In this document: positions 24,463-32,608 of the stretch, one piece after another
How the letters are laid out: every line of letters begins with the position of its first letter
Numbering within the stretch: the first letter of the stretch is position 1
NCBI GenBank assembly: GCA_964614655.1
Contig: CAZTPF010000004.1
Location: 1 to 64,000, forward strand
DNA length: 64,000 nt
Reading direction: 5' to 3'
From: Casp-actino8 sp964614655
GTDB lineage: Bacteria; Actinomycetota; Acidimicrobiia; Acidimicrobiales; Ilumatobacteraceae
Program-made: the position numbers and the translations under genes
The notes under the pieces: generated by a model
Database searches by the model: none
Told to the model about the DNA's origin: nothing
The model's input: the letters and a program-made list of their open reading frames with translations, nothing else

Positions 24463-26175
24463 ATGGCTGACGACGACAATCGACCCGCCCACGACTCCGA
24501 CGACGATCTCCGACGTCGCCTGGCCGAGGTTCCCGTGCGTCTTCGTCAACTCGAGGAGCGCCTCCTCGAGACCAAGGGTCAACTCGCCCAGGAGATCGCC
24601 AAGAACGAGAAGCTCAGCTTCACCCTTCGTGAGGCGCGAGAGCACATCTCCAATCTCCGTGACGAGGTCGACAAGTTGTCGCAGCCCCCGTCGGCCTACG
24701 GCGTGGTGGTCGGTCGCAACGACGACCGGACGGTCGACGTCTTGTCGAGCGGCCGCAAGATGCGCGTCAACGTCCATCCCGAGATCGACGTCGACGACGT
24801 CGATCTCGGATCCGAAGTCGTGCTGAACGAGAGCCTGAACGTCATCCTGGTTCGCCGTCCCGAGGGCGTCGGCGACGTGGTGACCGTCAAAGAGGTGCTC
24901 GAGGACGGTGTTCGCGCCATCGTCGTCGGACGCGCTGACGAAGAGGCGGTCTGCGAGTTCGCCGACTCTCTGCGTGGCGCTCGCCTGCGGGCAGGGGACT
25001 CGGTTCGGCGTGACGGGCGGTCGCAGATGCTCGTCGAGAAGTTGCCCCGTCCCGAAGTCGACGAACTCCTCCTGGAGGAGGTTCCCGACATCAGTTACGG
25101 CGACATCGGCGGACTCGACGATCAGATCGAGCAGATCGCCGACGCCGTCGAATTGCCGTTCTTGCACCAGGATCTCTTCGCCGAGTACCGACTTCCGGCC
25201 CCGAAGGGAATCCTGTTGTACGGACCCCCGGGTTGCGGCAAGACGCTCATCGCGAAGGCGGTGGCCAACAGTTTGGCGCGCAAGGTGGCCGCGGCCACCG
25301 GCGACGAGAAGGGTCGCAGCTACTTCATCAACATCAAAGGCCCCGAACTGCTCAACAAGTACGTCGGTGAGACCGAACGCCAGATCCGACTCGTCTTTCA
25401 GCGAGCGCGAGAGAAGAGCGAAGAGGGCTGGCCGGTGATCGTGTTCTTCGACGAGATGGACTCGATGTTCCGAACGCGAGGCACCGGAATCTCGTCCGAC
25501 ATGGAGTCGACCATCGTTCCCCAGCTCCTGGCCGAGATCGACGGCGTGGAGGGACTGCGCAACGTGATCGTGATCGGAGCGACCAATCGCGAGGATCTGA
25601 TCGACCCGGCGATCCTGCGACCGGGGCGACTCGACGTGAAGATCAAGATCGAGCGCCCGAGCGCCGAGGCGGCTCGGCAGATCTTCGGCCGCTACCTCAC
25701 CACGGATCTCCCGATCTCGGGCGCCGAGATCGCCTCGGCGGGATCGATCGAAGGCGCGGTCTCCCGCATGATCGACGCCACCGTCGACGAGATGTACCGC
25801 GACGACCCGGCCAACCGATTCCTCGAGGTGACGTACGCCAACGGCGACAAGGAAATCCTCTTCTACCGGGACTTCGCATCCGGGGCCATGATCGAGAACG
25901 TGGTTCGTCGAGCCAAGAAGGTGGCCATCAAGCGGTTCATCGGCGGAGGTGAGAGCGGGGTGTCGACGAGTGATCTGCTCGAGTCGATTCGCCAGGAGTT
26001 CCGCGAGCACGAGGACCTTCCCAACACCACGAATCCCGACGATTGGGCCAAGATCTCGGGTAAGAAGGGCGAGCGGATCGTCTTCATCCGCACGCTCGTC
26101 GACGAGGGTCGCGTGGCGTCCGAACTTTCGGGAGGCCGCGCGATCGAACGGGCGGCGACCGGCCAGTACCTGTAG
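24463..26175 (+). CDS. mpa: Proteasome-activating AAA+ ATPase Mpa/ARC
   Basis: Hexameric unfoldase that recognises pupylated proteins and threads them into the 20S proteasome. From ATG 24463 it has 570 residues: N-terminal coiled coil (about 16-72) that binds Pup, tandem OB domains (about 78-215), then the AAA+ module with Walker A YGPPGCGKT, Walker B VIVFFDEMDS and the arginine-finger region RPGRLD. It ends in GQYL, the C-terminal motif (penultimate Tyr) that docks into the PrcAB alpha ring. The ATG has GGAGG 5 nt upstream; GTG 24451 (four extra residues) is possible because a -10 box lies 6 nt before it. It opens the pup-proteasome operon. Confidence 0.97.
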   Translation: MADDDNRPAHDSDDDLRRRLAEVPVRLRQLEERLLETKGQLAQEIAKNEKLSFTLREAREHISNLRDEVDKLSQPPSAYGVVVGRNDDRTVDVLSSGRKMRVNVHPEIDVDDVDLGSEVVLNESLNVILVRRPEGVGDVVTVKEVLEDGVRAIVVGRADEEAVCEFADSLRGARLRAGDSVRRDGRSQMLVEKLPRPEVDELLLEEVPDISYGDIGGLDDQIEQIADAVELPFLHQDLFAEYRLPAPKGILLYGPPGCGKTLIAKAVANSLARKVAAATGDEKGRSYFINIKGPELLNKYVGETERQIRLVFQRAREKSEEGWPVIVFFDEMDSMFRTRGTGISSDMESTIVPQLLAEIDGVEGLRNVIVIGATNREDLIDPAILRPGRLDVKIKIERPSAEAARQIFGRYLTTDLPISGAEIASAGSIEGAVSRMIDATVDEMYRDDPANRFLEVTYANGDKEILFYRDFASGAMIENVVRRAKKVAIKRFIGGGESGVSTSDLLESIRQEFREHEDLPNTTNPDDWAKISGKKGERIVFIRTLVDEGRVASELSGGRAIERAATGQYL

Positions 26176-26191
26176 GTCGGGTCGGCGTCTC

Positions 26192-27670
26192 ATGGCGATC
26201 CCGAAGGTCTGCGGTATCGAAACCGAGTACGGCATCCTGGTCCGGGGGGCCGACCCGAACCCGGTGGCCGCCTCGTCGGTGCTCATCAATTCGTACGTGG
26301 CGGCCGCTCCTCGTATCGACTGGGACTTCGTCGACGAGCACCCCGGTCAGGACGCGCGCGGCTTCTCGTGGGAGGACTCTCTCGCGCCCGAGGTCGAGCC
26401 CCAGTTGGTGAATGCCGTTCTCACCAACGGCTCTCGGTACTACGTCGACCATGCGCATCCGGAGATCTCGACTCCTGAATGCCGGAGTGCGAGCCAGGCG
26501 ACTCTCTACGACCGTGCCGCCGAAGAGATCGTCCGACGATCGATGGTCCTCTCTCGTTCGGTCATGCCCGAAGGCGCCGAACTGCTCCTCTACAAGAACA
26601 ACAGTGACGGTAAGGGGAACAGCTACGGATGCCATGAGAACTATCTGCTCGATCGGGGCGTTCCCTTCGGCCGACTCGTGAGCGAGATCACCCCGCACTT
26701 CGTCACCCGTCAGGTCTTCACCGGGGCGGGCAAGGTGGGGTCGGAGTATCCGGGTGACTCGCCGGCCGACGTGGCGTTCCAGATCAGCCAGCGCGCCGAC
26801 TTCTTCGAGGAGGAAGTCGGACTCGAGACCACGCTGAAGAGGCCGATCGTCAACACGCGCGACGAACCTCACTGCGATCCGCTCAAGTATCGACGACTCC
26901 ACGTGATCGTGGGCGACGCCAACATGTCCGAAGTCGCGACGTTCCTGAAACTCGGCACCACGTCGCTCGTGCTCGCCATGATCGAGGACGGGGCGATCGA
27001 TCGTGATCTGTCACTCGCCGATCCGGTGACGGCGATCCGCGAAGTCAGTCACGATCCGACGTTGCGACAGACGATTGCTCTGCGGAGCGGAGAGCGCATG
27101 ACCGCGCTCGACGTCCAATGGGCCCTGTTCGAGATGGCCGAGCGCTATGCCGCGTCCCACGATCTCGAATGTCTGGGCGGTGACGGTCCGTCGATCCTGG
27201 CCGGCTGGCACGACGTTCTGAACGGCTTGACCTCGAACCCCGAGACCGTCGCCGACGTGGTCGACTGGGTGGCCAAGAAGCGGGTCGTCGACGCCTACGC
27301 CGAACGGCACGGATTGCGCGGCTACGACGTCAGAACCAAGGCTCTCGATCTGCAGTATCACGACATGCGTCACGACAAATCGATCTCGGCCCGGGTCGGA
27401 CTCCGTGTCTCGTGCGAGGCGTCCGACGTCCGTCGGGCCATGGTCGAGCCACCCGACGACACACGGGCCTACTTCCGTGGTCGCGTCCTGGCCAAGTGGC
27501 CCGAGAGCGTGGTGGCCGCCAACTGGGACAGCATCGTGTTCGACGTGGGGCGAGATCCGCTGCGACGAGTTCCGATGATGGAACCACTACGGGGCACCCG
27601 CGACTTGGTGGGCGATCTTCTCGAGGCCAGTCTCGACGTGACCGAGTTGTTGGAGCGCCTCGGGGACTGA
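26192..27670 (+). CDS. dop: Depupylase/Pup deamidase Dop
   Basis: A 492-residue member of the glutamine-synthetase-like Pup ligase/deamidase family. It cleaves Pup from substrates and, in species whose Pup ends in Gln, deamidates it. N-terminal metal Glu lies in CGIETEYGI (E10) and the catalytic Asp in YYVDHAHPE (D86). Unlike PafA it contains the extra acidic insert (about residues 40-70, Dop-loop). Because Pup here ends in Glu, only depupylation should be needed. It starts 16 bp after mpa; the upstream in-frame extension lies in mpa. C-terminal helix region DLLEASLDVTELLERL. Confidence 0.95.
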   Translation: MAIPKVCGIETEYGILVRGADPNPVAASSVLINSYVAAAPRIDWDFVDEHPGQDARGFSWEDSLAPEVEPQLVNAVLTNGSRYYVDHAHPEISTPECRSASQATLYDRAAEEIVRRSMVLSRSVMPEGAELLLYKNNSDGKGNSYGCHENYLLDRGVPFGRLVSEITPHFVTRQVFTGAGKVGSEYPGDSPADVAFQISQRADFFEEEVGLETTLKRPIVNTRDEPHCDPLKYRRLHVIVGDANMSEVATFLKLGTTSLVLAMIEDGAIDRDLSLADPVTAIREVSHDPTLRQTIALRSGERMTALDVQWALFEMAERYAASHDLECLGGDGPSILAGWHDVLNGLTSNPETVADVVDWVAKKRVVDAYAERHGLRGYDVRTKALDLQYHDMRHDKSISARVGLRVSCEASDVRRAMVEPPDDTRAYFRGRVLAKWPESVVAANWDSIVFDVGRDPLRRVPMMEPLRGTRDLVGDLLEASLDVTELLERLGD

Positions 27671-27707
27671 ACATGAAATTGGGCCGTCTCACTGGCAGGA
27701 TGTAGCC

Positions 27708-27714
27708 GAGGAGG
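27708..27714 (+). promoter_or_regulatory. Strong ribosome-binding site for pup
   Basis: GAGGAGG ends 5 nt before the pup ATG at 27720; the strongest Shine-Dalgarno in this operon, matching the need for high Pup levels. Confidence 0.7.
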
Positions 27715-27719
27715 CGATC

Positions 27720-27923
27720 ATGGCCGAGCGAATCCAGCGTTCCAAGGGAGGCGACCGGGACTCGACGCGAATCGAGACCACCGAGTCCGACCTCGACGCC
27801 ACGACCGAGCAGGGTGATCGGCTGAAGGCCGAGATGGACGACATCCTCGACGAGATCGACGACGTCCTCGAGACCAACGCCGAGGACTTCGTGAAGAGCT
27901 ACGTGCAAAAGGGTGGTGAGTGA
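27720..27923 (+). CDS. pup: Prokaryotic ubiquitin-like protein Pup
   Basis: A 67-residue intrinsically disordered tag. The C-terminal half (LKAEMDDILDEIDDVLETNAEDF, 36 onward) forms the helix that binds the Mpa coiled coil. It ends YVQKGGE: the terminal residue is Glu rather than Gln, so it is ligation-ready without deamidation. The N terminus (about 1-30) is the disordered unfolding initiation segment. It lies 49 bp after dop and 3 bp before prcB. Confidence 0.97.
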   Translation: MAERIQRSKGGDRDSTRIETTESDLDATTEQGDRLKAEMDDILDEIDDVLETNAEDFVKSYVQKGGE

Positions 27924-27926
27924 GAG

Positions 27927-28730
27927 GTGAAGGTTCCTCTCTTCGGCCCCGACAACGACCCCGGTAGTGGTTTCACCGATCTCTTGAGATCGGTGGGTCT
28001 CGATCCGTTCACGACGGCCACCGGTGCTCCTCGGGTGGACGGCGCCCCTCACGGCACCACCGTCCTCGCCCTTCGTTGCGTGGACGGTGTGGTCATGGCC
28101 GGTGATCGTCGAGCCACCATGGGACATCGAATCTCCAATCGCGAGATGGAAAAGGTCGTTCCGGCCGACCGGCACAGCGGTGTCGCCATCTCGGGAACGG
28201 CCGGTGTCGCGATGGAGATGATCAAGCTCTTCCAGTTGCAGCTCGAGCACTACGAGAAACTGGATGGACGTCCGATCAGCCTCGAGGGAAAGGCCAATCA
28301 GCTGTCGCAGATGGTCAAGGCGAATCTGGGGGCCGCCATGCAGGGTCTGGCCGTCGTGCCGATCTTCGCCGGTTACGACCCCCTTCGACGCACCGGTCGC
28401 CTGTGGGATTTCGACGTCACCGGAGGCCGCTACGAAGAGCGTGAGTTCGTGGCCACCGGATCGGGCGGAGGTCCGGCGTCCACGGTGTTGAAGGTGGGCT
28501 ATCGCCCCAACCTCGGTCGTGACGAAGCGGTCGAATTGGCCTGTCGAGCGCTGTTCGAAGCGGCCGACGTCGACGCGGCGACAGGAGGCCCCGACGTTCT
28601 GCGGGGCATCTACCCGGTCGTGGCCGTGATCGACGCCGACGGCTGGCGACGGATCGAAGACGATCGGCTGCGAAACGTGTTCGAGCGAATCTCCGACGAA
28701 CACCGGGCATCTCGGGAGGTCTCGTCGTGA
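27927..28730 (+). CDS. prcB: Proteasome beta subunit PrcB
   Basis: Catalytic 20S subunit, 267 residues. An N-terminal propeptide of about 43 residues ends at HG|TTV, so mature PrcB would begin with catalytic Thr44; the propeptide length is similar to other actinobacterial PrcB. Other active-site residues are Asp and Lys in AGDRRAT and GHRISNREMEKV, and SGTAG follows. GTG 27927 is the start, 3 nt after pup. Its TGA overlaps the GTG of prcA (GTGA). Confidence 0.97.
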   Translation: MKVPLFGPDNDPGSGFTDLLRSVGLDPFTTATGAPRVDGAPHGTTVLALRCVDGVVMAGDRRATMGHRISNREMEKVVPADRHSGVAISGTAGVAMEMIKLFQLQLEHYEKLDGRPISLEGKANQLSQMVKANLGAAMQGLAVVPIFAGYDPLRRTGRLWDFDVTGGRYEEREFVATGSGGGPASTVLKVGYRPNLGRDEAVELACRALFEAADVDAATGGPDVLRGIYPVVAVIDADGWRRIEDDRLRNVFERISDEHRASREVSS

Positions 28731-29416
28731 ACATGCCGTTCTACGTCGCCCCCGAGCAGATGATGAAGGATCGCGCCGACTACGCGCGAAAAGGGATCGC
28801 GCGCGGACGGGCGATGGTCGCCCTGCAGTACGCCGACGGAATCCTCCTGGTCGCCGAGAACCCCTCCAACACCTTGCGCAAGGTCAGCGAGATCTACGAT
28901 CGCATCGCCTTTGCCGGGGTGGGAAAGTACAACGAATTCGACCAACTCCGACGATTCGGCGTGCGCAACGCCGACGTGAAGGGATACTCGTACTCGCGTG
29001 ACGACGTGGAGGCCAGAAGTCTGGCGAACGACTACGCGCAGATCCTCGGACAGACCTTCACCCACGAGTTGAAGCCCCTCGAGGTCGAGATCCTGGTGGC
29101 CGAGGTCGGAGTCGAACCCGGTGACGATCAGCTCTTCCACATCCTCTACGACGGGACGCTCGTCGACGAACAGGGGACGAGCGTCCTCGGTGGCGACGCC
29201 GAGGCGATCGCCGAACGCCTCGCCTCGTCGTGGTCGGCCTCCCACTCCCTCGATCAGGCCCTACCGGTCGCGGTGAAGGCACTTGCCGGTCCCGATCGCG
29301 AGCTGTCGGCCGACGAGATCGAGGTGGCCGTGCTCTCGCGACGCAACGGTCGACGGTGTTTCGCCCGGCTCGACGACGCCGACGTGGAGTCGATCCTCGG
29401 ATCGTCGAATTCCTGA
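28727..29416 (+). CDS. prcA: Proteasome alpha subunit PrcA
   Basis: Non-catalytic 20S ring subunit, 229 residues, gating access and binding the Mpa C-terminal motif. It starts MNMPFYVAPEQMMKDRADYARKG, the usual gate/helix-0 region, followed by the alpha-fold. GTG 28727 overlaps the prcB stop; ATG 28733 two codons later is the alternative. No catalytic Thr is present, as expected for the alpha ring. The C terminus is Ser/Asp-rich (ESILGSSNS). Confidence 0.95.
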   Translation: MNMPFYVAPEQMMKDRADYARKGIARGRAMVALQYADGILLVAENPSNTLRKVSEIYDRIAFAGVGKYNEFDQLRRFGVRNADVKGYSYSRDDVEARSLANDYAQILGQTFTHELKPLEVEILVAEVGVEPGDDQLFHILYDGTLVDEQGTSVLGGDAEAIAERLASSWSASHSLDQALPVAVKALAGPDRELSADEIEVAVLSRRNGRRCFARLDDADVESILGSSNS

Positions 29417-29463
29417 CCGAGCGCGTTCTCGACGTCCGCATCACCTCGACTGAACGATGCGAC

Positions 29464-29469
29464 TAGTTT
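29464..29469 (+). promoter_or_regulatory. Leaderless -10 TAGTTT for pafA
   Basis: TAGTTT ends 6 nt before the pafA ATG at 29476, with no ribosome site, so pafA probably has its own promoter in addition to read-through from prcA. Confidence 0.6.
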
Positions 29470-29475
29470 GCCGAC

Positions 29476-30834
29476 ATGGAGCGCCGCATCTTCGGAATCG
29501 AGAACGAGTACGGCGTGACCTGCACCTTGCGTGGGCAGCGTCGTCTCAGTCCCGACGAAGTCGCCCGCTACCTCTTTCGCAAGGTCGTTTCGTGGGGTCG
29601 AAGCTCGAACGTCTTTCTCGAGAACGGATCGCGCCTCTACCTCGACGTCGGATCGCACCCAGAGTACGCCACGCCGGAGTGCGATTCGATCTACGACGCC
29701 GTCGTGCACGACAAGGCAGGGGAGAGGATCCTCGAATCCCTGGCCGCCTCGGCCGAGGAACGTCTCCGGGACGAGGGCATCCGTGGCACCGTGTATCTCT
29801 TCAAGAACAACACCGACTCGGCCGGCAACAGCTACGGATGCCACGAGAACTATCTGACCAGTCGCGGTGACGACGGTTCGCGACATTCCGAGGTGCTGAT
29901 CCCGTTTCTCGTGAGCCGTCAGATCTTCACCGGAGCCGGAAAGATCGTCCAGACGGCTCGTGGTCCAGTGTTCTCCATCACTCAGCGAGCCGATCACATC
30001 TGGGAGACGATGTCGTCGGCGACCACGCGAAGCCGGCCGATCATCAACACTCGCGACGAGCCACACGCCGACGCCGAGCGATACCGGCGCCTGCACGTCA
30101 TCGTGGGTGACTCCAACATGAGCGAGTACACGACGTTTCTGAAGATCGGCTCCACCGCGTGCATGCTCCGCATGCTCGAGGATCCCCGGGTCGTGCTCCG
30201 CGACATGTCGCTCGAGAATCCCATCCGAGCGATCCGCGACATCAGTCACGATCCGACCTGTCGTCGCACTGTCGTACTGGCCAACGGCCGGGAGGTGAGC
30301 GCTCTCGACATCCAACGCGAGTATCTCGACCGGGCTCTCCGATACGCCGACACCAAGGGTTTCCCGCCTCTCGAGCAGCGGGCACTCGAGATGTGGGAGC
30401 ATTGCGTGACCGCCATCGAGAGCGATCCGCTCAAACTCGATCGTGAAGTCGACTGGGTGATCAAGTGGCACCTCGTCGAGTCCTATCGGAAACGTCACGG
30501 CCTCACGCTCGGCGACCCGCGATCGCAACTCGTCGATCTGCAATACCACGACATCGACACCTCGCGCGGGCTCTTCTACAAACTGCAGTCACGCGGACTC
30601 GTCGAACGAGTGGCTTCGGACGCCGACATCGAGACCGCTCTCACCGAGCCGCCGCAGAACACCCGGGCGCGCCTGCGGGGCGAATTCATCCGGGCCGCGA
30701 AGGACAAGAAGCGCGACTACACCGTCGACTGGGTGCATCTGAAGCTCAACGATCAGGCCCAGCGCACCGTCCTCTGCAAGGATCCGTTCCGCAGTCGTGA
30801 CGAACGTGTCGAGAAGTTGATCGCCTCCCTGTGA
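29476..30834 (+). CDS. pafA: Pup-protein ligase PafA
   Basis: Ligates the C-terminal Glu of Pup to substrate lysines using ATP. It has 452 residues of glutamine-synthetase-like fold: IFGIENEYGVTC (metal Glu9), the catalytic Asp in LYLDVGSHPEYATPE (D57), and FKNNTDSAGNSYGCHENY matching the conserved nucleotide/Pup-binding segment also seen in Dop. It lacks the Dop-loop insert. The C terminus DPFRSRDERVEKLIASL fits the family. It overlaps the lepB start (GTGA at 30831-30834). Confidence 0.97.
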   Translation: MERRIFGIENEYGVTCTLRGQRRLSPDEVARYLFRKVVSWGRSSNVFLENGSRLYLDVGSHPEYATPECDSIYDAVVHDKAGERILESLAASAEERLRDEGIRGTVYLFKNNTDSAGNSYGCHENYLTSRGDDGSRHSEVLIPFLVSRQIFTGAGKIVQTARGPVFSITQRADHIWETMSSATTRSRPIINTRDEPHADAERYRRLHVIVGDSNMSEYTTFLKIGSTACMLRMLEDPRVVLRDMSLENPIRAIRDISHDPTCRRTVVLANGREVSALDIQREYLDRALRYADTKGFPPLEQRALEMWEHCVTAIESDPLKLDREVDWVIKWHLVESYRKRHGLTLGDPRSQLVDLQYHDIDTSRGLFYKLQSRGLVERVASDADIETALTEPPQNTRARLRGEFIRAAKDKKRDYTVDWVHLKLNDQAQRTVLCKDPFRSRDERVEKLIASL

Positions 30835-31523
30835 ACGATCGCTCCGATACCGTGTCGTCGGTGGAGTCCGGATCCGACACGTCGACCAACGACGCGACCC
30901 CCATCGGCGGTCCCTCGGTGGCCGATCTCGACCGAGTGCTGGCACAGGACGATCCACCTCGAGAACCCGGCTCGCGCCTGGCTCGAACCATCGGCGAGTG
31001 GGTGGCCGTGGTGGCCATCGCCATCGTCGCCGCCCTCGTCATCCGCCTGTTCCTGTTCCAGCAGTACTACATCGACGGCCCGAGCATGGAGGCGACTCTC
31101 CGGCCGCAGGATCGGGTCCTCGTCAACAAGTTGTCGTACCGACTGCACGACGTCAACCGGGGCGACGTGGTCGTGTTCGACCGGGTGACCTCACCCGATC
31201 GCCACGACGACCTCATCAAGAGAGTCATCGCGCTCCCCGGCGAAACCCTCGAGATCCGATCGTGTGTGGTGTACATCGACGGGATACGCCTCGACGAGCC
31301 CTATCTCGACGACGAGGTGCAGTCGCAGATCGATCCGGTCGCCCGCTGCGGCTCGCACACCGATGCGACGGCCCTCACGGTTCCGACCGACATGGTGTTC
31401 GTCATGGGTGACAATCGACTGCAGAGTTTCGACAGCCGTGACTTCGGTCCGATCGAGATCGACAAGATTCGGGGCCGTGCGTTCGTGGTCATCTGGCCCT
31501 TCTCGGCCTGGGCCTTTCTGTAG
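30831..31523 (+). CDS. lepB: Type I signal peptidase LepB
   Basis: A 230-residue membrane protease that cleaves signal peptides after export. One N-terminal membrane helix (about 56-76) follows a long acidic cytoplasmic tail. Catalytic Ser85 is in DGPSMEATL and Lys130 in LIKRVIALPGE; the C-terminal MGDNRLQSFDSRDFGPI box is complete. The GTG start shares bases with the pafA stop, so it is cotranscribed with the proteasome genes. Position at this site, where other Actinomycetota often have pafBC, is discussed in findings. Confidence 0.95.
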   Translation: MNDRSDTVSSVESGSDTSTNDATPIGGPSVADLDRVLAQDDPPREPGSRLARTIGEWVAVVAIAIVAALVIRLFLFQQYYIDGPSMEATLRPQDRVLVNKLSYRLHDVNRGDVVVFDRVTSPDRHDDLIKRVIALPGETLEIRSCVVYIDGIRLDEPYLDDEVQSQIDPVARCGSHTDATALTVPTDMVFVMGDNRLQSFDSRDFGPIEIDKIRGRAFVVIWPFSAWAFL

Positions 31524-31532
31524 CAGTCGCCC

Positions 31533-32249
31533 TCAGCCGGCTTCGGCGCCGATGGCCTCCATCATTCGATCGGTCCAGTCGCTGTAGACGCCGTCGAGAC
31601 CCATCCGCAGACACTCTCTCAGCACGTGCGGTTGCTGCATGTCCCAGCCGAGGGTGTAGAGGTCGAATCGGTGGAAGAGGGTGACGAGGCCACCGTTCCA
31701 GTCGGAGTGGTGCATGTTGATGGCGTCGATTCCGGCTTCGCGCAGCGACAACGCCCGGCGTTCCGGTCCTTCGCTCATCTTGGCGAATCGACACGAGTCG
31801 ACGAGTCGCGATTCCGTGAGGTGTCGCCACGACGCCACCAGGTTCCAATCGTGATGACAGAGCCAAAGACGCGACTCGACGTCGGCATCGACTTCGCGAC
31901 TTTGTTCGAGCAGAGGGACGAGGGCCAGCGGATCCTTGACGTCGATGCTCACGTGCATGCTTCGGTCGCAGGTTTCGAGCATTTCGGCGATCGACGGAAC
32001 GTGATCGGGTAGTTGGCGCCGGGTGACTTCCGAGATCGGTCGTTTACGGAGACGACCACCGACGACGCCGTCGTGATCGAGGACGACGATTCCGTCGGCG
32101 GTGATCCAGGCGTCGGTTTCGAGTCCGGTGGCGCCCAGGCGTCGAGCGAGGAGAAAGGCCTCGAGGGTGTTCTCGGGCGCATGGGCGCGGGCCCCTCGGT
32201 GGGCGAAACCGATGGGCGGATCGAGTCGTGAGGGCAGGCGTTGCTGCAC
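31533..32249 (-). CDS. Second glycerophosphodiester phosphodiesterase
   Basis: A 238-residue GDPD-family protein with FAHRGARAHAPENTLEAF, LETDAWITADG and VVLDHDGVVG, so the catalytic His pair and metal-binding Glu/Asp are present. It is only distantly similar to the first GDPD at 5479-6258 and shorter than it. GTG 32249 is the likely start (GTG CAG CAA); no TM segment or signal peptide. It is the only minus-strand gene between lepB and tatA and is not part of the proteasome operon. Confidence 0.9.
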   Translation of the reverse strand: MQQRLPSRLDPPIGFAHRGARAHAPENTLEAFLLARRLGATGLETDAWITADGIVVLDHDGVVGGRLRKRPISEVTRRQLPDHVPSIAEMLETCDRSMHVSIDVKDPLALVPLLEQSREVDADVESRLWLCHHDWNLVASWRHLTESRLVDSCRFAKMSEGPERRALSLREAGIDAINMHHSDWNGGLVTLFHRFDLYTLGWDMQQPHVLRECLRMGLDGVYSDWTDRMMEAIGAEAG

Positions 32250-32284
32250 GAGTCCATGATGGCAGAGGTCTCTAGACTCGTCGT

Positions 32285-32608
32285 GTGTTCAACCTGTCGG
32301 GCAGCGAGATCGTCATCATCCTGCTGCTGGCACTGGTGGTTCTCGGGCCCGACAAGCTCCCCGAGGCGATTCGACGATTCGGGCGCGTGTACGGCGAACT
32401 GCGGCGAGTGAGCAAGGGTTTCCAGAGCGAATTCAAACAGGCCTTCGACGAGCCGATGCGGGAACTCCGAGAGACCGCGCAGATGACCACCGACGCGGTG
32501 AAGAAGGTCATGGACGAGCCGGTCGACGAGCCGTCGTCGAACGATGCCGCCGGAAAGAGCGACTCGACGGGCTCCGACTCCGGGTCGAGCGAGGACGATC
32601 GCTCGTGA
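32285..32608 (+). CDS. tatA: Twin-arginine translocase subunit TatA/TatB family
   Basis: A 107-residue single-helix Tat component: membrane helix at about residues 6-22, then GPDKLPEAIRRFGRVYGELRRVS, an amphipathic helix, and an acidic Ser-rich tail. The hinge reads LGPDKLP (Gly-Pro) as in TatB rather than FG as in TatA, so it may be the TatB-type; symbol follows the broad family. GTG start; TAGACT lies only 4 nt upstream, an imperfect leaderless box. tatC overlaps its stop. Confidence 0.85.
   Translation: MFNLSGSEIVIILLLALVVLGPDKLPEAIRRFGRVYGELRRVSKGFQSEFKQAFDEPMRELRETAQMTTDAVKKVMDEPVDEPSSNDAAGKSDSTGSDSGSSEDDRS

Noticed and set aside
24061..26289. A 742-codon minus-strand open frame through mpa
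   Set aside because: Antisense of mpa; only its C-terminal 81 codons (from 24306) are the real ferredoxin.
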